A stretch of 64,000 bases of DNA, from positions 3,100,001 to 3,164,000 of the forward strand of contig OZ241844.1 of the NCBI GenBank assembly GCA_965202735.1, written 5' to 3'. The stretch is from HK1 sp965202735 (lineage in GTDB: Bacteria; Pseudomonadota; Gammaproteobacteria; HK1). This document shows, in pieces, positions 1 to 11,735 of the stretch; position 1 is the stretch's first letter; each line of letters begins with the position of its first letter. Made by a program: the position numbers and the translations under genes. A model generated the notes under the pieces. It was not told the origin of the DNA. It saw only the letters and a program-made list of their open reading frames with translations, and did no database searches.

Positions 1-1
1 T

Positions 2-215
2 CTCACGCCAACCGACTACGAGCGCATCGCGCATGTCTTCCCGAAGCACCGCGGCAACGTCTCGCTCGGCAATCTGGTGGTGCTCAACGCCATCCTGTAC
101 GTGGCCGAACAGGATGCTTGAGCCGATGGTGCCGCCGAAGGCGAATCGGGTCTCGCCATGAGACTATGGCCGGGAGTTGTACAAGAAGCGCAACGAGATC
201 GCAATCCAGAAGCCC
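2..215 (+). pseudogene. IS5-family transposase remnant (internal deletion)
   Basis: The frame open from base 2 reads LTPTDYERIAHVFPK and continues to VLNAILYVAEQDA before a TGA at 119-121. This matches the N-terminal DUF4096-like part of IS5-family transposases. About 45 bases further on, YGRELYKKRNEI (from about base 165) resembles the C-terminal RNxIERLF segment of the same family. The catalytic middle is missing, so this is a dead element with an internal deletion, possibly also cut by the window edge. Assignment rests on motif memory, not a search. Confidence 0.55.
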
Positions 216-226
216 CTGTCTTCCGG

Positions 227-439
227 TTATCGGACGCTCGACGAATTCGTCGTCGTGATCCGTGCGGACCTCTTTGTTGCCGCTCTGTAAATGTCGAGAT
301 CTCGGTCCTTCGCCTGCCAGTTGTCGTAGACGGTCATCACTTCGCGAACGCCGGGCCGAGCAAGTGCAGCCTCGAGCATATCGGCATGCTGTTGTTCGCG
401 TCGTGACGTTGAGCGTCTGCTCGTTCCCTGCTTCTTCAT
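227..439 (-). CDS. small conserved hypothetical protein
   Basis: Seventy residues, starting MKKQGTSRRSTS. The start is chosen because a purine-rich GAGAGAGGGGG lies just upstream of the ATG. The body (ADMLEAALARPGVREVM, then VYDNWQAKDRDLDIYR) is basic and hydrophilic with no membrane segment, and it ends in a Thr-Thr-Thr-Asn-Ser-Ser tail. It looks like a short hypothetical seen near mobile or toxin-antitoxin regions, but I cannot assign a function. Its 3' end abuts the IS5-like remnant, so it may be part of the same accessory segment. An ATG at 443 in another frame gives a shadow reading with no recognisable content. Confidence 0.5.
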   Translation of the reverse strand: MKKQGTSRRSTSRREQQHADMLEAALARPGVREVMTVYDNWQAKDRDLDIYRAATKRSARITTTNSSSVR

Positions 440-590
440 GCAATCCCCCTCTCTCTCGGAAGTTCGCGGGCGTTGGTCAACGCCATATCCGATGGCGCCG
501 GGCATTCCTCACCGGACGGAAGAAGGAAGAGGCCCCACTCCCACCGGGAGAGGGGTTTGCAACAATCGGGGGAGGTCCTCACGCATGGGT

Positions 591-1067
591 TCAGCGGCCG
601 AGGCCATCGACCAATCCGGCACCGCACGAAATCACCCGCACGGGTTCGCTATGACCATGGAGCCTGATCCTGACCGATTTGCCCTTGATCCTCGTGTACT
701 CGTGCCTGTGCCTGCTGCGGGAGGCGACAATGGGTCGGAACCTGAGTGCCGCGTCACGAGGGACGAGCTTCTCCGCGGCGGATGCGCCGGCCTGCAACTG
801 TTTGACGACTTGATCCCCATGCAGCTTTCCCCGCTTCAGTTCGAGCACCACGACCCAGTCGTGCGCACCATCGCCTTCGGCGATCACGAGGTAGTCACAG
901 CGCGTCGCGTCCGCCGCCAGCGGGGAGCCGGGCTTGTCGAAATCGACGACCAGTCGCGGAGCGGGCGCGCCGGTCATCGCGACCCTGCATCCGTCCTTCT
1001 TCAGCCCGCCTTTTACGAGGCAGTCTCGGTCAATCATGGGGGCGACGCTCTTCAACAGCGCCGTCAC
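591..1067 (-). CDS. PD-(D/E)XK-like protein, partner of the upstream ATPase
   Basis: A 158-residue protein whose ATG overlaps the stop of the upstream ATPase gene in an ATGA arrangement, so the two are almost certainly co-translated. Residues 57-79 contain CDYLVIAEGD followed by WVVVLELKRG. Asp58 and the Glu76-Leu-Lys78 triad fit the D...(D/E)xK core of PD-(D/E)XK nucleases, and a helix with QVVKQLQAG follows where such folds often carry a Gln. The rest is soluble, with no signal peptide. Inference: the nuclease-like effector of a two-gene ATPase-effector system. It could instead be a non-catalytic member of the fold. The family has no name I recognise. Confidence 0.7.
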   Translation of the reverse strand: MTALLKSVAPMIDRDCLVKGGLKKDGCRVAMTGAPAPRLVVDFDKPGSPLAADATRCDYLVIAEGDGAHDWVVVLELKRGKLHGDQVVKQLQAGASAAEKLVPRDAALRFRPIVASRSRHRHEYTRIKGKSVRIRLHGHSEPVRVISCGAGLVDGLGR

Positions 1068-2611
1068 GACCCGGCCTCGATGCGACTCGTGATCCCGGCC
1101 CAGTCGTTGTACAGCGCACTTGCCACTTCATCGTAGCCGGCAGCATACATACCGGAGTCGTCAAGAAGAATTTCCTTGACGACCGACCCCTTTGGACGCT
1201 TCTTCGGCTCGAACAGCCATGCACCCACCTGGTCGGGGCGTAGCGCGACGTGGTCGCCGCGGTCGGCCGTGGAGAGCTGCGAGCGCCGAACGATGTTGGC
1301 CAGCTCGTCGACAAGCCATTCGCTGTGGGTGGTGACGATCACCCGGACGCCCGCCTCGACGAGCGCGGCAAGCTGGCGGGTGAACTCGACCTGCATCGCG
1401 GGGTGCAGGTGCGACTCCGGCTCCTCGACGATCAGGACGTTGCCGGGCTCGATCACATGGCGGAGATACAACACCACGGGCGCAAGCTCCGACACCATCG
1501 ACGAGGCGTTGGCCAGCGCAAGGTCGTCCTTCCATCCACGCGGCCGGTAGGTGAAGTGCGGGTAGTTGATCAGGGCCGATCGCTCGATGCGAACCGATCC
1601 GCCGAGGATGTCGTCCTCGATACTGCTGCCAAGATCCCGCTTGATATTTCGACGGGGGCGCCCGATCCGGTCGATCTCGATCAACTGTTCGAGGAAGTCC
1701 GCGAGCACCCCGGAGAGCATCGGTGTGTTGGCGGCAGGGCGAAGGCCCGCGGCAGACGCGCTGGCGATCAGCGCGCTGACCACCACGCTGTGCGCGTGCA
1801 TGACACCGGTCCGGTCGGCGGGCAAGTAGTACGCTGGCAGGTGCAGGGGACCGATCAGCGAAGGCAGCGCCATGTCGCCCAGTGATGCCAGCCAGTCCGA
1901 AGCCTCGAACCGGAGAATATTTTCCGTCTCCTCCCCGCTTCCCATTACTGTGGCGAGATCAGTCGATCCTACCCCCAAAGAGATTAATCTATGGTGCGTT
2001 TTTTTGTATAAAAAATCGTTAACGAAATCACCGACTGGAATCAAAAATTCCGTGGGAGTAATCGTTTTGAAATCGATCTTGGGCGAGAGCGTGAGATCAT
2101 GTTCCATAGGCGCCGGGTTGCCGGAGCTCTTCCGTCGCATGACAATGTGTGCTTTACCTGTCGACCTCTTTCGGGTCAGCGCGGACAATTCGCTGATGCC
2201 GAAGCACCTCCCGATCTCACCGCCAAGAGCTTCCGCATTTCGGTCGAATCGGATTCGGAGCGCATCTACAGCTTGGCGCGGTATTGTTATAGTGTGTACG
2301 TCCGACGGTGCGGGATCAGTGGAAAATGAACGGGCCATTTCAAATATCTCTTCGACGGTTTCATCAGACAGATCCTGCGTCCCACGGTCCGCAAATAACG
2401 CGGAGCCGCCAAAAAAGAATCGCCCCGGGAATTCTGGACCGCGGCTGAAAAACCGATGCAGTGCATAAATCAGAATCGCCAGATACGACTTCCCCGTGTT
2501 GCTCGGTCCGATGAACACCGTCAGGGGGCGCAGATCGACTTTCGCCTCCACGATCGGTCCGAAATCCGCCACCTCGATCTCGAGTGCATCCCTTGTGGCC
2601 GGCTCTTTCAT
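1064..2611 (-). CDS. AAA/ABC-type ATPase (AAA_21-like, defence-associated)
   Basis: A 515-residue soluble ATPase. Walker A is GPSNTGKS at residues 35-42 after a conserved DFGPIVEAKVDLRPLTVFIG lead. Near the C-terminus, VLIVEEPESHLHP gives Walker B with the D-loop and VIVTTHSEW the H-switch (about residues 390-430). This is the layout of OLD/AAA_21/RecF-like ATPases, but no TOPRIM domain follows; the next gene encodes a PD-(D/E)XK-like protein instead. DNA between about 1910 and 2440 is visibly more AT-rich than its surroundings, including a run encoding FLYKKTHH, which suggests horizontal acquisition. Likely role is a nucleotide-driven sensor or gate for the partner effector in anti-phage or plasmid defence; this is inferred from architecture. 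Confidence 0.8.
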   Translation of the reverse strand: MKEPATRDALEIEVADFGPIVEAKVDLRPLTVFIGPSNTGKSYLAILIYALHRFFSRGPEFPGRFFFGGSALFADRGTQDLSDETVEEIFEMARSFSTDPAPSDVHTITIPRQAVDALRIRFDRNAEALGGEIGRCFGISELSALTRKRSTGKAHIVMRRKSSGNPAPMEHDLTLSPKIDFKTITPTEFLIPVGDFVNDFLYKKTHHRLISLGVGSTDLATVMGSGEETENILRFEASDWLASLGDMALPSLIGPLHLPAYYLPADRTGVMHAHSVVVSALIASASAAGLRPAANTPMLSGVLADFLEQLIEIDRIGRPRRNIKRDLGSSIEDDILGGSVRIERSALINYPHFTYRPRGWKDDLALANASSMVSELAPVVLYLRHVIEPGNVLIVEEPESHLHPAMQVEFTRQLAALVEAGVRVIVTTHSEWLVDELANIVRRSQLSTADRGDHVALRPDQVGAWLFEPKKRPKGSVVKEILLDDSGMYAAGYDEVASALYNDWAGITSRIEAGS

Positions 2612-2738
2612 CGCGCTATCGCTCCCGTATTCATGCCTTCAGGCTTCAAGCCGGTACTTCAGGTCCTCTTCCGGGCACATCCGCCCGCGCCCCGCCCGCA
2701 GGATGACAGGCTCCTGGTCGAAGAGCCACTTCAGGCCC

Positions 2739-6466
<3,728 letters not shown>

Positions 6467-6488
<22 letters not shown>

Positions 6489-6649
6489 GGCATGCCCCTG
6501 TGCGCCGGCGGCTCGGGAGCCGGCCTCGGTTCCGGTCCTGGCTTCGGCCCCGGCCCCGGCCCCGCCTCCGTCGTGCCTTCCTCAGGCGATGGCGCCCACG
6601 CATCGAGCACCAGCACGTTCGTGTCAAGGACCGCGCGTACCGGCGTCAT
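6467..6649 (-). pseudogene. truncated PIN-domain (VapC-like) toxin remnant
   Basis: The 60-codon frame opens MTPVRAVLDTNVLV, the first strand and first catalytic Asp of a PIN ribonuclease. It then runs into Pro-Gly-rich filler (GPGPGPKPGPEPRP), so the remaining PIN acidic residues are absent. Its ATG overlaps the stop of a shifted antitoxin frame (ATGA), which is the usual antitoxin-toxin overlap. Its 3' end runs into the helicase start. The toxin is therefore dead, replaced by low-complexity sequence of the kind seen elsewhere in this window. Confidence 0.7.
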
Positions 6650-6689
6650 CCGTCCGCCCGGGCCCAGGCGACGGCGTCCTTCACGTCCA

Positions 6690-6869
6690 TCAGCGAGGGA
6701 CGAGCTCGGCCAGCTTCGCGCGCACGCCGGCCGCGCGGTTGACGCGCACCGGCGTCAGCACGATGCGACCGTTCTCCGTGGTCACGTCGAAATAGTCCGT
6801 CGTCTCGACCGCAGCGGTCACCGCCCTGGGCAGGGTCAACTGGTTCTTCGAGGTCAGCTTGGCGAGCAT
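6690..6869 (-). CDS. AbrB/MazE-type antitoxin with frameshifted C-terminus
   Basis: Fifty-nine residues beginning MLAKLTSKNQLTLPRAV, a swapped-hairpin AbrB DNA-binding motif typical of VapB/MazE antitoxins. The frame ends prematurely at LAELVPR. In the next frame the sequence continues DVKDAVAWARADG, which is how antitoxins of this family normally end, up to a TGA that overlaps the toxin ATG at 6649. A single-base loss near 6698-6702 would explain this. The antitoxin fold could survive, but the toxin-neutralising tail is lost. The matching PIN toxin is also truncated, so the module is degrading. Confidence 0.75.
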   Translation of the reverse strand: MLAKLTSKNQLTLPRAVTAAVETTDYFDVTTENGRIVLTPVRVNRAAGVRAKLAELVPR

Positions 6870-7169
6870 GGGCGTTTCCCGAGGAATGAGTCCTGAGCAA
6901 AGAAACAATATGCCCTTGCCCTCGACCCGGCAAGAACGGGGGAATGTGGGGGCGTGAAAGCGAGTCCTCTCGCCACGGCAGGTCAACGTCCACGGGCGAC
7001 GCATCGGCTTCTGCTACCGACGCCTGATGACCCCGTATCGTGGCTGGTGCTGAGCCTGCTGGCGAGCCATCGACAGCCGCAGTGGTGCGTGGATAATCGT
7101 ATGACAAGGGTCAGACAGGATCGCTTGGCGGCAGGAGACGAGGAATGACTGATCGGGCAGGAGAGCTCG
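6870..7169. other. intergenic region between antitoxin and dprA-like gene
   Basis: About 300 bp separating divergent genes. It must hold both promoters, but I see no convincing -35/-10 pair. Short frames here show no recognisable protein content. Confidence 0.5.
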
Positions 7170-8066
7170 ATGACGCGTGAGCTGGATTTCGCGAGCGCGG
7201 GCTTCGAGGCGCGCGCCATCTCCCCGTTCCGTGAGATGGGGGCCTATGAGGCCCTGTGGTCCGAGCCCGGCGCCACGTTCAAGTCGCTGTCGGAGCGCTT
7301 CGCCCGCCATCCGGGCAGCGTGCCGTCGGATTTCGTCCCCGAGGCCGATGCGCGTGAGTGCGCCGTCTTCGTCAAGCGGCGGTTCGATGAAGCTCATGTG
7401 GAGGGATTCGGTGTACGGGTCCATGGCGCCGGCGAGTATCCGGACAGGCTCCGCGACGCCGCTCATCCCGTCGCGCTGTTCTACTACCAGGGCTGGTGGG
7501 ACCTGGCCTGCACCCGCTCGGTCGCCGTCGTCGGGGCCCGAAAGCCGTCGCGCAAAGGACGACTGCGCACGCGCCGTCTCGTGCGTTCGCTCGTGGCCGA
7601 TGGGTTCACCGTCGTATCCGGACTTGCAGCGGGTATCGACCGCACCGCCCACGAGACCGCCATCGCCGAAGGCGGCCGCACCATCGCGGTCATCGGCACG
7701 CCGCTCTCGCATGCCTATCCCAGGGAGAACCACGATCTGCAGCGCCACATCGCCAGGCACTTCCTCCTCATCAGTCAGGTGCCGCTGAGACGCTACGAGT
7801 CCCAGGACTATCGCCACAACCGCAGCTTCTTTCCCGAGCGCAACGTGACCATGTCTGCCCTGACCGAGGCGACGGTCATCGTCGAGGCCGCAGAGACCTC
7901 GGGTACACTGATTCAGGCGCGCGCCGCCCTTCGGCAGGGACGCAAGCTCTTCGTTCTCGAAAGCTGCTTCCGCGACCCGCATCTGACCTGGCCGGCGAAG
8001 CTCGCCGAGAAAGGCGCCATTCGCGTCAGGGACTACGATGACGTCCGCCGGCAGCTTCCCGCATAG
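7170..8066 (+). CDS. DprA/Smf-like DNA-processing protein
   Basis: A 298-residue protein with the DprA Rossmann core. SVAVVGARKPSRKG lies at about 117-130 and VVSGLAAGIDRTAHE at about 148-162. HAYPRENHDL, then FFPERN, then a segment ending TSGTLIQARAALRQGRKLFVL (to about 265) follow the order of RecA-loading DprA proteins. It lacks the C-terminal winged helix of many housekeeping DprAs, and its N-terminus is atypical. Canonical DprA loads RecA on incoming single-stranded DNA. This variant, next to a helicase and a toxin-antitoxin remnant and away from topA/smg/def genes, may instead belong to an accessory or defence setting. Fold assignment is confident; role is inferred. Confidence 0.85.
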   Translation: MTRELDFASAGFEARAISPFREMGAYEALWSEPGATFKSLSERFARHPGSVPSDFVPEADARECAVFVKRRFDEAHVEGFGVRVHGAGEYPDRLRDAAHPVALFYYQGWWDLACTRSVAVVGARKPSRKGRLRTRRLVRSLVADGFTVVSGLAAGIDRTAHETAIAEGGRTIAVIGTPLSHAYPRENHDLQRHIARHFLLISQVPLRRYESQDYRHNRSFFPERNVTMSALTEATVIVEAAETSGTLIQARAALRQGRKLFVLESCFRDPHLTWPAKLAEKGAIRVRDYDDVRRQLPA

Positions 8067-8275
8067 GCTCACAAGGGGTTGGGCCCATTTTCGGGCGGCA
8101 CACCCTGTCCTGTCGGAGCGGTTTCCGACCGTGCAGGTGGCAGGTCTGTTTATCGCTCGTCGTACTCCGAACACGGCCGATCTGAACGAGTTCACGGATA
8201 CTGAACGACAGGCGGGTTTCTCCGACTGCGCCGCGCGATAAGATGCCGCTCCCGACCGTCCCCCGGAGCCGTGCC

Positions 8276-9076
8276 GTGATCGTCGAACAGATCTGGACCG
8301 CCAACGCCTACCGCAACTTCAACTACCTGATCGCGTGTCCCGAGACCGGCGAGGCGCTCGCCGTCGACCCGCTCGACCACCGCAAGTGCCTCGCCGCGGC
8401 GAAGGCGCGCGGGTTCGAGATCACGCAGATCCTCAACACCCATGAGCACGGCGACCATATCGGCGGCAACGGCCCCATGGTCGAGGCGACGGGCGCGAAG
8501 ATCCTCGCCCACGCGAACGCGGGTCCACGCATTCCGGACATGGACGAGGGACTCGAAGCCGGCGACGTGGTCAGGGTCGGCCGCACCGTCGAGCTCGAGG
8601 CGCTCGACACGCCGGGCCACACGATGAGCCACGTCTGCCTGCGCTCGCACACCGACACCCCGGCGCTGTTCTGCGGCGACACCCTGTTCAACGCCGGCGC
8701 CGGCAACTGCCACAACGGCGGCCATCCGCACGAGCTCTACCAGACCTTCGTCCGCCAACTGGCGAGGCTGCCGGATACGACCCGGGTCTACCCGGGCCAC
8801 GACTACTGGGAGCACAACCTCGGCTTCACGCTCGACCGCGAGCCCGACAACGCAAGGGCGGCCGCGCTGCTCGGAGAGGTGAGCGAGCGCGACCCCGACG
8901 ACGCCCTGGTGTCGACGCTGGCGCTGGAGAAGGAGATCAACACGTTCTTCCGTCTCGAGAGCCCGAGCGTCATCGCGAAGCTGCGCGAGGCGTTCCCCGA
9001 GCTGTCCGATCTGCCCGAGCCGCTCGATCCGAAGACCGTCTTCCTGAAGCTGCGCGAGCTCAGGAACCGCTGGTGA
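8276..9076 (+). CDS. gloB: hydroxyacylglutathione hydrolase (glyoxalase II)
   Basis: A metallo-beta-lactamase-fold hydrolase that converts S-lactoylglutathione to lactate and glutathione, the second step of methylglyoxal detoxification. The binuclear metal motif THEHGDHIGG is clear, followed by DTPGHTMSHVC, FCGDTLFNAG and VYPGHDYWEHNL, and the C-terminal glutathione-binding tail ends LKLRELRNRW. A GTG start at 8276 (VIVEQIWTANAYRNFNY) gives 266 residues, close to the usual 250-260. An ATG at 8243 would add 11 residues of no family character. GloA, the first enzyme, is encoded separately at 56051-56452. Confidence 0.93.
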   Translation: MIVEQIWTANAYRNFNYLIACPETGEALAVDPLDHRKCLAAAKARGFEITQILNTHEHGDHIGGNGPMVEATGAKILAHANAGPRIPDMDEGLEAGDVVRVGRTVELEALDTPGHTMSHVCLRSHTDTPALFCGDTLFNAGAGNCHNGGHPHELYQTFVRQLARLPDTTRVYPGHDYWEHNLGFTLDREPDNARAAALLGEVSERDPDDALVSTLALEKEINTFFRLESPSVIAKLREAFPELSDLPEPLDPKTVFLKLRELRNRW

Positions 9077-9180
9077 GCCCCGGCTCGTGGGTTCGCCCTG
9101 GCTCGTGGGTCCGCCCCGGACCGTGACGGCGCCACATTCTTGCGCAATGGCGCGCTCGACACGTGGCCGGGGAATTCTCG

Positions 9181-9368
9181 TCAGCGTCCTCGGCCGGCGC
9201 CGCCGCTGACCGCCGCCACGACCGGGGCACGATGGATGCGGGCATCCGGCTCGTCAGCGTCCTCAGCCGGCCGCGCCGCTGACCACCGCCACGACCGGGG
9301 CACGATGGATGCGGGCATCCGGCTCGTCAGCGTCCTCAGCCGGCCGCGCCGCTGACCACCGCCACGCC
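9181..9368. repeat. 73-bp tandem repeat spanning the 3' end of the EamA gene
   Basis: Units start at 9181, 9254 and 9327 (period 73 bp, third unit partial), each beginning TCAGCGTCCT. The innermost copy contains the real stop region of the EamA gene, and the outer copies duplicate the gene end downstream of its stop. The period is not a multiple of three. Confidence 0.9.
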
Positions 9369-10238
9369 CACCACCACGAGGGCGACTCCCCCGAGCACCT
9401 TCCCGGTAATGCGTTCGTCGCCGAGAGCGGCGGCCACGAGGAGCGTGAAGACCGGAAACGTCGCCACGATCGGCGCGACGACGGTCACCGTCCCCAGCAG
9501 CAGCGCCGTATAGAGGAGCCCCGCCCCGAGGGCTACGCACAGTCCGGTGACGCAGAACCAGACGACGCCCGGACGCGGCATCCTTCCGGGCCACCGCCCG
9601 CGCCGCCAGCGGTACGCGGCCCCCAGAAGGACGAACGAGACCCCGAACGAGCAGAACCCCGCCATGAAGGGGTTGGGCAGGAGGTCGATCCCCACCTTGC
9701 CGATGACATGGTTGATGCCCCGGATGGCGGCGGTCAGGGTCGCGAACACGAGCGCCGCCGCGACCCCGCTCCGTCCCGCCGCCACCGCGCCGGCCGCGCC
9801 GCGGGCCGGCATCCAGGCGAGTGCAGTGATGCCAGCCACGGTGAGCATGGTGCCGGCCGCGAGGGCGAGCGTGAGCCGCTCGTCGAGAAAGCCGATGGCG
9901 ATGGCCGCGGCGAACAGCGGGGTCGTTCCGGCGAACGTCGAGACGACCGTGGCGCCGGCCCGGCTGTACGCTTCGTTCGCGAAGTACATCGACAGCGCGG
10001 GCTGCATGAGGCCGGTGAACGCGAAGATCCAGAAGCCGACGGTGAACCAGTCCTCCGCCCGCATCCACAACGGCGCGGTCAGCACGTAGACCGCAAGGCA
10101 CGCTCCCACTGAAACGAATGTTCCCGCCAGCGCTTCGACGTGAGCGAGACCACGCTTGGAGGCGACTCCGGACGTGCCGAAAGCGGCGGCCGCGGCAAGG
10201 GCGACGAGGCCGGGGAGGAACGTCTCCGTGAAAGGCAT
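9336..10238 (-). CDS. EamA/DMT-family transporter
   Basis: A 300-residue inner-membrane protein with about ten hydrophobic segments in two EamA repeats. The first includes AAAFGTSGVASKRGLAHVEA and the second opens around VAAALVFATLTAAIRGINHV. It ends LVVVGVAVVSGAAG. Family members export metabolites or amino acids; the substrate cannot be read from sequence. The start at MPFTETFLPG fits the first membrane segment. The frame stays open far upstream to 13091, but that extension is antisense to two well-supported genes. Both ends of the gene are locally duplicated (73-bp repeat at the 3' end, 71-bp-spaced repeat at the 5' end). Confidence 0.88.
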   Translation of the reverse strand: MPFTETFLPGLVALAAAAAFGTSGVASKRGLAHVEALAGTFVSVGACLAVYVLTAPLWMRAEDWFTVGFWIFAFTGLMQPALSMYFANEAYSRAGATVVSTFAGTTPLFAAAIAIGFLDERLTLALAAGTMLTVAGITALAWMPARGAAGAVAAGRSGVAAALVFATLTAAIRGINHVIGKVGIDLLPNPFMAGFCSFGVSFVLLGAAYRWRRGRWPGRMPRPGVVWFCVTGLCVALGAGLLYTALLLGTVTVVAPIVATFPVFTLLVAAALGDERITGKVLGGVALVVVGVAVVSGAAG

Positions 10239-10322
10239 GGTCGTCCCGAGTCGCGAAGCTGGACGCAAGGGACGTTCCGGCCTCGGAGGAACGTCTCCGT
10301 GAAGGGCATGGTCGTCCCGAGG
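10216..10322. repeat. duplicated start region of the EamA gene
   Basis: A 34-bp stretch containing the EamA start codon region (GGAACGTCTCCGTGAA followed by GGCATGGTCGTCCCGAG) occurs at about 10216-10250 and again at about 10288-10322, 71 bp apart, with one difference. Each copy could offer an ATG-like start on the minus strand; only the inner one is in frame with the transporter. Confidence 0.85.
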
Positions 10323-10502
10323 GCCGCCCGCGACGGCCCCGATGCCGGCGAGGCGGCGCAAGAGGGTACACCGATGGACCGCAACCGTCGTGCCCGCCAC
10401 TGAGACACTACCCGCCCGCGATGCGCCCGCGATGCGTCTTGACCACATCCTCGTGCGCGTGCAAGCATTTGTTCTCTCGAACAATTCATTCGACGGCGGG
10501 CA

Positions 10503-11579
10503 ATGCCGATGGCAGATGCAGCCACCTCCAGCTCGCCGCACGGCCAGGATCTGGTCTACCAGACGGAAATTCTCCAGGGCGTCTCCCGTTCGTTCGCCTT
10601 CACCATCCCGCAACTGCCGGGTCCGCTGTGCGACGCCGTGGGCAATGCATACCTGCTTTGCAGGATCGCCGACACCATCGAAGATGAGCCGGCGTTGTCG
10701 CCGGCGCTGAAGCGCGAGTACTTCCAGCGCTACGCCGGCGTCGTGGAAGGTCGGGAAGACGCGGCCGCCTTTGCGCGCGAGCTGGCCGCGCTGCTCTCTC
10801 ACGCGACGACCCGGAGCGAGCGGGACCTTGTTGCGAACGCCGCTCGCGTGGTCAGGATCACCCACGGGTTCGCGCCCGCGCAGCGCAGGGCCATCGAGCG
10901 CTGCGTTCGAATCATGCAGCGCGGGATGACGGAGTTTCAGCAGCAGGCGAGCATCGAGGGCCTGAGCGACCTCCCGCATCTGGATCGCTACTGCTACTAC
11001 GTGGCCGGCGTGGTCGGCGAGATGCTCACGGAGCTGTTCTGCGACTATTCCGAGGAGATCGGGGAACGGCGCGAGGACCTGTTCGCGTTGTCCACGTCCT
11101 TCGGCCAGGGATTGCAGATGACCAACATTCTCAAGGACCTGTGGGACGATCGCGATCGTGGCGTATGCTGGCTGCCGCGGGATGTCTTCGCCTCTTTCGG
11201 GTGCGAGCTCGGCGCGGTGTCTCCGGGGCGGGCGGACCCGGGGTTCGTGAAGGGACTCTTCGAGCTGGTGGCCATTGCGCGCCGGCACCTGGCGAACGCG
11301 CTGCGGTATACCCTGCTCATCCCCCCGCACGAGACGGGGATTCGCCGCCACTGCCTGTGGTCGCTGGGAATGGCGGTCCTCACGCTGCGCCGGGTCCATG
11401 CCATGCCGGATTTCAGGAGCGGTCGGGACGTGAAGATCTCGCGCGCCGGCGTGAAGTCCGTGGTCGTCGTCACCAGCGCGCTGGCGCGTTCCGACCCGGC
11501 CCTGAAGCTTCTCTTCGCGGCGCTGACTCGCGGTCTGCCCAGGGCCGGACGGGCCGCCGCGCCGGGCCTCCGGTCGTGA
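10503..11579 (+). CDS. squalene synthase (farnesyl-diphosphate farnesyltransferase family)
   Basis: A 358-residue trans-isoprenyl diphosphate synthase. The first Asp-rich motif is ADTIEDE (about 57-63) and the second is LWDDRDR (about 217-223). The intervening DRYCYYVAGVVGEMLTELF is the squalene/phytoene synthase signature. The family condenses two farnesyl diphosphates to (pre)squalene for hopanoid or sterol synthesis, or two geranylgeranyl diphosphates to phytoene. The DTIEDE form and C-terminal length favour squalene synthase. No other hopanoid gene is adjacent. Two ATGs (10503 and 10509) are equally possible starts. Confidence 0.88.
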   Translation: MPMADAATSSSPHGQDLVYQTEILQGVSRSFAFTIPQLPGPLCDAVGNAYLLCRIADTIEDEPALSPALKREYFQRYAGVVEGREDAAAFARELAALLSHATTRSERDLVANAARVVRITHGFAPAQRRAIERCVRIMQRGMTEFQQQASIEGLSDLPHLDRYCYYVAGVVGEMLTELFCDYSEEIGERREDLFALSTSFGQGLQMTNILKDLWDDRDRGVCWLPRDVFASFGCELGAVSPGRADPGFVKGLFELVAIARRHLANALRYTLLIPPHETGIRRHCLWSLGMAVLTLRRVHAMPDFRSGRDVKISRAGVKSVVVVTSALARSDPALKLLFAALTRGLPRAGRAAAPGLRS

Positions 11580-11735
11580 GCACCGCCGCTCCCGTGCCGG
11601 CCCTGGCGCGTCCGCACCCGGCCCGTCCGGCGGCCTGCGTATCCGGACGACACGGCCGACGACGGTCAGGACAAGGAGACCCCGGATGAAGATGCCGCTG
11701 CCGTTTGTCGTCCCCGAGGACAAGCGAGGCGCCCG

